From Corbicula japonica (taxonomy: Eukaryota; Mollusca; Bivalvia; Venerida; Cyrenidae), in the NCBI GenBank assembly GCA_038501625.1, contig JAZAYU010000204.1, positions 62,001-126,000 on the forward strand: a stretch of DNA of 64,000 bases, written 5' to 3'. The notes beneath the pieces were generated by a model. The model was not told the origin of the DNA, searched no databases, and saw only the letters and a list, made by a program, of their open reading frames with translations. The position numbers and the translations under genes were made by a program. Positions 9,776-21,700 of the stretch are shown piece by piece; within the stretch, counting starts at the first letter, position 1, and every line of letters starts with the position of its first letter.

Positions 9776-12700
9776 CTGAAAAATACCAAAATCATATGAA
9801 TATTCTACGTCAACAACTTTTTCATTAATAAAATTAAAGGTGAAATACAAAAGTTTACCAGTCACATGCAGGTGGGCAGGTTCTAATTTCAGTCATAGTT
9901 AAAAACCAGAGTCAGATTCTACTAACAGCAGATATCTTATCTTCAGCCAAACATCAAAACTTCGTACCAACCAAACTTTCAGAAAATCATTTTTGGTAAC
10001 CTGGGAAATAACTAGCATGAAATCTATCAAAATCTTGCACCTTTATGCTATGGGAAAAGGTTCAAAATAATCATGTGCTGACATATTAGTATCATGCATA
10101 AGTGTGAGGTGAAGATGGAAAAATCTGTCACCGAGGATTAACTGTTTTGCTAGAACGAGGCTCTGCCGAGTGACAGATTTTTATATCTTTACCGAATGTC
10201 TCATGCAAGATACTTTTTCTTGCATACCTTTTACTGTTCATAACATTTGTGTGTATGTATACAAACTAATTTATGCTGAAATATTTACATTAACGCAAAC
10301 CTTTTTTTATGATTACGTCACTAACATGAATAATAATTATATTACGTCAGATACTCCAGGACGTGACGTCACTCACGTGACTCATTCTACATGGGGGGTG
10401 TAGGATTGAAATTTCCTACACGGGTGAAAACACCGGATGACCTAATCTGGTATGCAAGAATATCATATTCTCATTGGTGGATATTTTGTAAGTTCAAAAC
10501 CTAATATTTAACATTACAAGGTTTATGAGGCCAATGGTATTCCGCATTACGAAACTATCATTATCTGTTCTAAAACTTACTTAAAATATTTTTCCACCAT
10601 CTCATTATGTATGGATCTTGGTCCGACACCGACAATCTTCCAGCAGTCATCTGTGTCTGGATCAAACCCGTATAACCCGCGATACCCACAACTCGTGTCT
10701 CGGAACAGTATGATGAAATGTTTGGCATTTGACTTGGCTATTTCCTGGAAAAGGAATGTTAGCATTGAGATATCTAAAAGGTTGACCCTTAACCCTTTAC
10801 TACATATATACACATGTGCAACCAGTGTAGATCCAGATCAGCCAGCACATTTGTGATGTCAGATCCAGATCTACACTGGAAGCATCGTGATTATTTCTTT
10901 TTCCAGACTGTGTTTTGGAGAGAGACAGCATCTATTGAAACAGATATATGCTTGGTCGAGGCAACTTCTGAAAATGACTTGGCACCCGAGTTATATCTGA
11001 AAAATACCAAAATCATATGAATATTCTACGTCAAGCAAACAGCCTAGATTTAGGCGACACAATAAAAATTGCCATAAACAATTATAATCCAAATACAACT
11101 GATTCATTTCAACTGTTGGAAACATGATAAATATCCAGTACATACCTCAAGAACTTTATTTTTCTGCTCGGTGTTAACTGAACCGGCCAGACAACAGTGG
11201 CTGATCGCATTTATCATAATGTGACGGTTGGACTTGGCACTTGGTTTCACAAATAACTTTGGACCTAAAACAAAAATTATTACATTCTGATAGTAATTTA
11301 TTTGTATTTATCATGGATCACGATGGCATCATTGTTAAAACAGCTTCTAGGTCAGAAAATCAATACTGGAGACTTGTCTCATATCTTATGCTTGCAACTG
11401 GTCAGTTCTGAGATTGTGTTTAATTTCAACCAATCAGATTTCTGTGATCTGAGACTGGTCTTCAATTTTAATCTTGAGCCCAGTAATGACCTGTACACAG
11501 TCATGTACTTGATTAAATTTGCACTTACTTTTTTTCTACCTTCCAATGTCAATTGGTGCAAACATACCTAGGATTAGTATATTATAGTGTTTTCATTTTC
11601 ATGAACACCAACAGTTTTACTTCCTTATTCCTCCACTGCAGGTATTGTCTGATTTTTTTTCACTAAGGTGCGCCACTGAGCTCTCTTGATGAACAATATG
11701 GGGGACTCCAATTTCTGGGATGCTAACAAGTCATTTGTATCAATTGCAATTGTTTAAGTTTTAAACTCTTTTACATGGCATAACTGACAAAAACCTTAAT
11801 TTGCATGTGAATTTGCAAAAAACTACATTAATCATAATGCCATGTTTTTACCTACCTATGTCTGAAATTTGTTGGATCATATCAAAATCCTGCCTATTAG
11901 TTACCTTAGCAATCTGTATGCAATTGAAACTCTTAAGAATATAAGTATCTTGCATGGGTGTGAGGTGAATACAGAAAAATCTGTCGCCAAGGGGGAACTG
12001 TTTTTGCGGAAACATGGCTCTGTCAAGTTCCTGCCAAAACAGTTCACCCTCGGTGACAGATTTTTCTATCTTTACCGAATTCCTCAAGCAAGATACTTTT
12101 TCTTGCATACCTTTTACTTTGTTTACACTTTAGTATATGTATATAAACTTAATTTTGTTTTCTTACGCTGAAATATTGATGTTTAACGCAAACCTTATTT
12201 TTTGTAAATGACATCACGCTGAAATACTTATCCGGTATGCAAGAAAGAGTACAACTAATACATTTAGTTGTATGACTAAAATAAGCATCCCAGATATTAC
12301 TTGAGTTTTGGAGTACCTCTGAGACTACACAAATCAACAATCATTTATAAGTACACTTCAACTCCGTTATATCGCGATCAGTTATATCGCGAAATCCAAT
12401 ATATCGCGCTTGGTCCGTGGATCCCAATTTTTTGTACATTTACATTGTATGTGTTTGTTCATTTTTCAGGGGTGGTAAAAAAAGATCAAATTATTTAATC
12501 AACGTTGGCGACAATTTCACAAAATGCACGCTTTTTCCGTGTCTTATTACGTCATTTTCGGCGAAGGCTGTTTATTACATTTTGTATGCAGGGATTTAAG
12601 AGGCGATGTACACATTCACCAGCAGATACAATTTAACCTCAAACGAATGAAAATAGAGGAGAGGTTTTTTTTTACAATTCTGTTGCTTCTGATTTGACAT

Positions 12701-15700
12701 GAAACCCCCTTTGTGACGAACAATAGGTGCATAAAACACCAAGCTGATACTGTGCGTACTGGCAGAAATTCGTTCACGAGACAAACCGCAAATCAGCGTC
12801 AATTAATGCAAGTTGCTAACCATAATAGACATTAGCAGGAAACATCAAAACAGTTTGTTGTTTTGACATTACCTGCTCGTCAACATATCAAGCTGGTAAA
12901 CAACGGACAACGACGAACTAATATTGCCGACCATGACCGACCAACAGATCGTCGATCAGTTGAAAGTACTGAAAACAATTATACCACCGTTGGAAATATA
13001 TTACGGCAATCTTTGTTTTGTACATTTATTAATTTTTTTTAGTAAAAAATAAATCTTAATAAATTATAAAAAAAATTTGTTTTAAAACATTTGTCCGGCA
13101 CGGAACATACTCCCTGATGTACCCGTAGATTTCACGGCGTGTTAATTACGCAACGCCGCGATATACATGCATCTGACAGCAAAAACAAATGAATATTCTC
13201 CTTGTTTAAGCGCGATTATTTACTTATATCGTGCTCCGTTTATATCGCAGTTGGCGGGCTTGGACCCAAAGGTCCGCGATATAATGGAGTTGCAATGTAT
13301 TTTACTATCTGTAAGGAATAACAAGGAATGACTTGGTTGGTTATCATAGCTCTCACCTAAGATGTCACCCAGCAACTTGATTTAGTGGTTATTTTTAATG
13401 ATTAATCTCCATAATCTTTTTTTGGGTGAAAGACAGAACTGCACAAAATAATGTTCAACTTGGGACTTAAAAGAACCCTCATTGAACCCAATCAATCCTA
13501 TTCCACTTACCTTTATTCCTCATTGTAGGGGACAATATAGATCCAATCAGATGGAACATCCATGCAGTGTGATATTGATCTAAACTGTTAACTTCATAGA
13601 TAGAAAATAACACTAAGGAGTTCCAGAGAAAACAATTTAGATCCTGATCAGACTGCATGGACGTGCAGGCTGTTTTGGAACTACACTAGTTACACAAGGA
13701 TAAATCTCAAATAACAGGACCACAACAGACGTATTACCAGCATATTCTCCACTGTGTGCAGACCCTGCATCAGATCCTGGACCCTTGCGTGTTCTGTACA
13801 AGTCAGGTGATGGTGGACGACGGTGAGTTAGGCCCCCAAATGCCAGGCTCTTCCCATCCCCTGCAGGACCACCATGATTCTGGTGTAGGGTGTTCATTGA
13901 CACTGAAATACGCAAATATAATAGATTTTTGTCTGATGCAAGTAATGATAGTGAAATTATGCTCCTTATTGTGGAAAAGAAATATCTTGCTAAATAGTGG
14001 AACTGGCTTTACAGAAAACAAATTTTTAAGAATTTTAAGAAAACTGAATAATTTTGAAACACAAGGGAGGTATCTCAAATTATAAAATGTTTCTGTATAC
14101 AAAGTTGCCATGAAAATTCAACAATTCTAGCAATTTGCCATGAACTGTATGTGCTGGTCCAATTTTACATGCCAAAGTTTATGCATAGGTTAATAAATGG
14201 ACAAGCAAAGCCACTTGTCAATTATGGCCCTGTCATATGAAATATGACATTATTATATGGCAGGGTCATTATCGACAAGTGGCACTGCTTGCCCATTTAT
14301 TTACCTAATTATTACATGTGTACGTTAATTCACTCTGTACTTGATTGGGCACTTTCATTTATAAAATTACAACATTATGATGTCAGTCACTACGTCATTT
14401 GAGTTTATATGTGACGTCATTTAACGAATGTTTACTATTTCATTCAGTACCATTTGTTTATTTTGTTATAACTCAAGAGAAAGGATATGAATTTGATAAA
14501 CTTTGAATGCTAGAAGTGATAATCATGGTATGAGTCTGTAAATGCTATGATTTGAGAGTGTTTCATTCTTAAACCTCTGCTATGAGCTTCTTTTAAACCA
14601 GACTTTTAGGCTAGCTATGTGAATATTAAGGTGCACATGAATGGAAAATAAAAAGGAAAGAAGTGATTTTAAATTGGGAATATTTAACGGGTATGTACAA
14701 TTTATTCTTATTTTAATGATGAAATGTGATGAAACCATGGAAAACAATTGAAAACCTAAAAATAAAATCTCAGGGCCATTATCGATAATGGCCCTGCTTC
14801 TCATAAGTTAATGCCCTGCGACCCTGAATAAATTTGTTACTACTGTCAGGCCTTGCAATCAAATAACAGTTGCAAATGGTTGTTGTTCTTCAATCATTTC
14901 AATTTGATTTCACAGAAAAAGCAGTTTGCTAACACAGATTTGTTTAAAAGGTATCTCAGTGGTTTTATTATAAATAAACAGGATACAAATATTTCATATG
15001 TGATTTGGGAACAGTTAATCTGTTGGCCCGAGGTGGAGGGGATAGCATTTTGAACTGTTGCCCGAGGCTTTAGGCCGAGGGCAACAGTTCAAAACGCTAT
15101 CCCCCACACCGTGGGACAACTGTTTGACTGTTCCCAGATCACATATGAAATAACTGTTTTATTACCTGATCAATGACTTTAGAGCACGCGAGGGAAACAG
15201 TCAAAACTATTGACCGGTCAACAGTTCGCTCAATGGGGGGAACCCTCTAGGTCGTCACAGCATCCAACGGAAACAGTCGAAACTATTGACCGGTCAACAG
15301 TTCGCAAATGTGGATGTTTTAAGTATTTCAGAAAACAGTAAGAAATACCAAATTACAAGGTATCAGGTAATAAAAGTATTTGTTAACCTAATTCCTGATG
15401 TCAAAACTAGTTGTTTTCTTAACTTTGTTTTAAAAGGGCAGTTAATGCCTCACTTCTTAGATTATCTTTTGTGATGCTAGAATTTCCAGAAAATAGGTGG
15501 TAATTGTCTTGAACCCTTTAATTTACATATTTATACAGATTAATGTGCAGTGTAGATCAGAATCAACTATCACATATGTGCCATTTGATCAGGATATACA
15601 CAGTCTCTTCAACCCTTTCCTGTATAGATACACCTTTATTGCTAGGGGGAACAGTTTAGATCCAGATCAGCTGGCACATCCATGCCGTCTGATCAGGATC

Positions 15701-18700
15701 TAAACTGTTTGCATTTTGATTCATTAGGTTATTTCTGACCAAATTGTGACCGGTGTAGATCCTGATCAGACGGCACAGATGTGCTGGCTGATCTGGATCT
15801 ACACTGGTCGCACAGGCATAAAAATGCGTATATATCAAGGAAAAGGTTAACACAGCATTTGTCACATGTGCAACCACAGTAGACTTTCACCTGCCTTAGC
15901 ATCTGCAAAGTCCTATCAATGTCTTAATTGGTGCCATTCCATTAACCCTTTCCTCCGTAGACACACCTTAATTGCCTGTGTGAACAGTTTAGATCTAGAT
16001 CAGATGGCAGGGATTATGAACAGTTTAGATCCTGATCAGCTGGCACAACTGTGCCATCTGATCAGGATCTAAACTGTTCGCTTTTTGATTTGTTGACCAA
16101 ATGTGACCAGTGCAGATCTTGATCAGACGGCCATGTTGTAAAAATGTGTAAATATGGAGGAAAGGGTTAATAAGTAAAACACCCCTATGAACAATGAAAC
16201 AACTCGATAAGGCCTCAAAATTAGATTGGCTGAAAAGTCTTCATTTCAGCCAAATAGATGCATGAGATTTGAGACTGTTTTCAAATCTCAGTTTTATAAT
16301 CTTTAGCCATGATCTATCAAGGTGAGCCCATTACATAAATGGTATTTTTGGCTGTTTCATTAAGTTGAATGGTTTACATGTATCAGTGATAGCTGGTTAG
16401 GGAATGAATCTATCTTCTAATCGGATACTTGCAGCTAAGTGCGACAACTCCTTAATCAGTAACACAAAACATGGAAACAGGCAGTTTAGAAATGAACAGG
16501 AACAGACTTAAACTGTCTTAAAATTAATAACTAATTCATTTTTTATGTAATGAAACTTACACATTTCAACATAGATTTCACGATAACCTGAAGTATTTAG
16601 AGAAGCCTGTCATATAACTCAAGATTTACTCCATAGATACATCTTTATCATATGGGTGAACAGTGTAGATCCAGATCAGCTGATACATATGTGCTTTCTG
16701 ATTAGAATCTACACTGGTCTAACATGCATAAAACAAGTATATATGGAGTAAAGTGTTAAATTTATTAATGAAATTGCAATTTTATTGCTTTCTGAAGGGG
16801 AGTAACTAAAAAAAAGTAAGATAATAAGCATAGTTCTTTAAATGTCCTACATAATATATATTTAAACTTGCCTTAAGTATCATTAAACAACTAGTTCATC
16901 AATCATGCGATGGCAACTTAAGCATTCATAATGAACAAAAGTAGTTGAAACTGTAACATGCAGCAGATCTGTAGATTTATTCAAACAAGGCTTTTTTCCA
17001 GTAGTTATTCCAAATAGACTATAAACCTTTGTATTGTAACAGTAACTCTGCAATTCACATTTCATGTCAAATTCTGCAACCATTTTTTGACCCTGATTTA
17101 GTCAGTACACCCCTGCATGGACCTACCAATGGACTGACCTATATTCAATTAACAGTGATTTTTGCATACCAAAAAGGAACAGTACTGTCACATGGCAGCT
17201 CAAATATTTTCTGATCTTTCCAAGTGAAAGAAGTGCTGAATGATGTCACAGAATCACTAACAGGACATCAGTTTCATTACTTAACCCTGTCCTCAATATA
17301 TTTTTGCATTTTAGATGCATTTTAATGCATGGGCTACCAGTGTAGATCCAGATCAGCAAGCCCATCAATGCCATACATTGGATCTGTATCTACACTTTTT
17401 TGCCTCTTGTTCATACATAAACTAATCATCTAAAAATGAACAGTTTAGATGCAGATCAGATTGTATTGATGTGCCGCCTGATCTTGATCTAAACTGTTTG
17501 CACACAAGACAAAAGACAAATTCATGGAGTAAAGTGTAAAGTTCCAAAATTCAATTTTTTTTGCTTATTATTTCAATAAAATCTCTGGATAATTTTACTA
17601 ACAATATGGGTATTTTTTCATCATTTGGATATGCAATAAAAATATTACATGTACTGACGCTACAGTTGAAAAATCTCATCCCTCGAGATAATTGCTGGTT
17701 GATCCTTGGTACAACAGCAGCTGGTGTCGCTTAGAACAAGATTTTTCCATCACTTCCAGCACATGTAAGATTATTGACTACAACACAAAACCAATGCCCA
17801 AGATCTTACAACTTAAACTGAAACCAGTCTCAAATCTCAAGCATCTGATTTGCTGAAATGGAGACCTGTCTGTATTTCAGCCAATCAGATTCTTGAGATT
17901 TGAGACTGGTCTCCAATATCAGCTTTATGATCTTGGGGCCCATAAAACCAAATGTTGGCGTAAGACTACAATTAAGCTTGTTATTATGTGGGTAAGCTGT
18001 GGTTGGGTAGGTGGAGTAAATGTTAAACGTTAGTATAGTTTACCTGCTTTTCTCATGGATTGTTTGGAGGAATTGGGGGGAACTTTCCTGGGACCCTTGG
18101 CTGAAAATCACACCAAAACCAATCAAAACAAACCAAAATGCACAATATGCATATATACACATAACTTGCAGTATATAAAAAAGGTCCTTTAACAGAAATC
18201 GATATTCTGGAGACTACTGGTCAAAATGGCTTTAAAGATGCATGCAGTGTTTACAAATTAGCCACCACACTTTAGTTGAAATCTTTAGTTGAAAGAACAA
18301 GCTATTTCACTGATGATTTCAAGATTCTAAGTTTCCAAAATAATTAGCATTTAGCTTCACACAGCACAGGAAGAATCATCAAAGAATTTATTTTAAAGGA
18401 GGTCTAAAAAAAGTCTGCATTCCTTGCAATTTTGTATTCTACCATTATAACTACCAGTAAGTACAGTTAGCATTATTTGCCAAATAGCAAAAGGACCTTT
18501 TTTAAAGTAGAAGTGCTAAATAGTGGGTTAAATATAGGGTGTGAGATATAGTCATCTACTAAATTTAGGGTTACATTTTTACCTGATTAACAAGGCCAAT
18601 TTAATAGTTAAGACTGGGAATATCTTGCAACAGAAATAAACTTTGGCCAGCTACAAGGTAGGATAGCCTCAGCCTATAATGAAGTCATGATGGTAACTTT

Positions 18701-21700
18701 GTACTGAACATTTCAGTTATTTTGTCCATGGAAACACAGTCATATACTAAAATATGAAAACATATAACTTTAAATCCTGAGCTGTTCACCTTAAAACAAA
18801 ATGTTTTTTATACCAATAAAGACAAAGCACACTGCTTCAAGTGTTTTAAGACGTTCTGACCTAGATCTTAGACCACTGGCCTAGGTAGAGCTAGGTTCTA
18901 TACATGCTGGGCCTAACTTCTTGACTAATTGTGCAACGTTAACCTAGATGCTAAACCAACTGACCTTTCTTCAAGACCTATTGGTCTAGGTTACGAAGTT
19001 ATTAACTAGGCTTTTTGACCTAAAATCCAATGTTCTAGACTTACTGACCTAGACTCAAGACCTGTTGGCCAAGGTTCTAGACCTATTGACCTAGGTTTTG
19101 GACCTGTTGACCTTGGTCCTAGACTTGCTGTTCTAGGTCATAGACCTGCTGACCTAGGTTCTAGACCTGCTGACCTAAGTTCTAGACCTACTGACCTAGA
19201 TTCTCTAGATTCCCTTAGACCTGCTGACCTAGGTTTGAGACTTACTGACCTGGGTTCTAGACCTACTGTCCTAGGTTCCAGACCTGCTGACCTAAGTTTG
19301 CAGACCTGCTGACCTAGGCTCTAGACCTACTGACCCAGATTCTCTAGACCTGCTAGGTTTGAGACTTACTGACCTAGGTTCTAGACCTGCCGACCTAGGT
19401 TCTAGACCTGCTGACCTAGGTTCTAGACCTGCTGACCTTCTAGACCTTGACCTAGATTCTATAGACCTGCTGACCTAGGTTTGAGACTTACTGACCTAGG
19501 TTCTAGACCTTCTGTCCTAGGTTCTAGACCTGCTGACTTAGGTTCTAGACCTACTGACCTAGGTTCTCAACCTATAGATCTATGTTCTTGACCTGTTGAC
19601 CTAGGTTCTAGACCTACTGTCCTAGGTTGACCTATTGACCAAATATGTTGATCTGATTACCTAGGTTCTAGACCTACTGACCTGTATTCTCTAGACCTGC
19701 TGACCTAGGCTTCAGACCTGCTGACCTAAGTTCTAGACCTACTGACCTAGGTTCTAGACCTACTGACCTAGGTTCTATGCCTGCTGACCTAGGTTCTAGA
19801 CCTACTGACCTAGGTTCTAGGCCTGCTGACCTAGGTTCTAGACCTACTGACCTAGGTTCTAGACCTGCTGACCTAGGATGGGCTGACCTTAGTTCAAAAT
19901 TTACTAACTTCTGTTCATAACTGACCTCACTGATTAACAAATATGGCTAAGTTTTCATTTCATACTGTCTTTTGACAAAGGTCCAGAAAACTTAGTTTTT
20001 AAAATGTTCTGTAGGCCCTCAAGTTTACTCAACTATTTTCATACTTATCTTCTTCTGGGACAGATCAGATATCACTATCTACTAAGTTTTATTATCTGAT
20101 ACAATTAATACTTAGGTACCTAAAGTTTGTACTGATAGAGTGTTTAATGACAGGTGGTTACTGAAGAATTAACAAACCTGACAAAACTGCTAACAAACTT
20201 TATGCTCAGATGAGCTCAAATTAGCTAACACCCAACTAAATAATGCTGACAATCTAATAAATTTATTTGATAAAATGAACATGTTCTTCTTTTTTTATGA
20301 TAGCTTTTTATAAAACCTAACTTAATACTGTGTTTTATCGTTTTTATTTTCCTTTAATTTCATTATTTACTGAAAACCAAGACATCGCCGTTTATGCATA
20401 AAGTGACATGCTATTAGAGCAACTTGATATTTAAAACATTAATTACCTAGAATCTTTAATGCACTCTTAATGCAGAAAATTCAACATGCAGCAGGCTCAG
20501 GCAAATAAAGTATCTCTAAAAATAAACTTGACTGAAAATCAGATCCTCAAAACTGAAAACCCTACAGGACTATCAGGGTCGGATGCAAGATTTCCCAGAA
20601 AGGGGGTTCATCTGGGGCAGTGCTGGGTAGTTTCTGGCCAACATGCCCATCAGATTAAATACTGCAACCCCAAAACATGAGCAACCCCAGTGAACCCCCT
20701 CTGGATCCACCCCTGGCTATACATGTATCAAGAGCATAACATAATAACGTACTAATAATTACAGAAATGAAAGGATAAAATTACATTGAAAATGAGGGCT
20801 TTCATTCAGCTTAGAAACCTACTAGTCATTGGTGTGGGCTTACTCCTGGGTAAAGTGTAAAAATCTGAAAACATTGAAGGTATAAGCCAAGTATTGGCAA
20901 CAATAAGCTCAAAAACATGAACTAGGAAATAAATATGACATTAACTGAATAATAAATACATGTATAACAATACTTAACCTGCAAATAAAAGTAAAGCTTC
21001 TAGGAGACAGATTTTGATCAGTTAGGAAAAAGACAATAAATCTTTATTACACTTGATGTGGGAGAACTTGCAACAAGCATAGACCCTCCCAATTTTAGAC
21101 TGCACAATATTTATTTATGTTTAAACCTTTAACTGTTAAGAAATTATTATATTACATCAGTGACCAGTGTAGATCCAGATCTGCCTGTGCATTCTTCCAG
21201 AATGATCAGGATCTACTGAGTTTCCTGATTTAAGTAAGAGGCTAAATCCTTAGACCTTGTGCATCTCCATCCCACAAAAAACACACTAGTGAATAAAAAA
21301 ATATTATTTTTTCATGTTACAATCTCCAGCATGATACTTAATTTGCTTACGATAATAACATTGGGTACCATTCTTGAAACTAGCTTGTGATTGGTCAATT
21401 TAGATACTCAGTCCAATTTAACCAATAAGCAGCTTCCGACTGAAGACCAGTATCTGGTCTCAGTTTTATTATCAAGAATCCTTACTGAACAGTTTCTGGG
21501 AGAATTATCAAAGTGATCACTTAAGTCCTTAGGCCAAATAAAAAAATAGTTCAGGAAACGCTGTCAGAAAAATGTAGGAGGGTAGGTAGGGATTTTTTTT
21601 TATTTTATTTTTTGATTTTTTTTATAAATATAGAGCTATATATGAGCGACTCTTTCGGCATAAAGAGCTTGTTTTAGAAATGTATTAGCAGTACATTCAT

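Noticed and set aside
9617..9799. Plus-strand frame with FFFQTVFWRETASIETD, present twice (also at 10814-11020)
   Set aside because: It is the reverse-strand shadow of the CAMSAP terminal exon and its extra copy; the minus-strand reading matches the CKK domain with correct splice phase.
19674..19940. 88-residue LEPRSAG repeat protein
   Set aside because: By-product of a 21-bp period; no start context, no homology, intronic.
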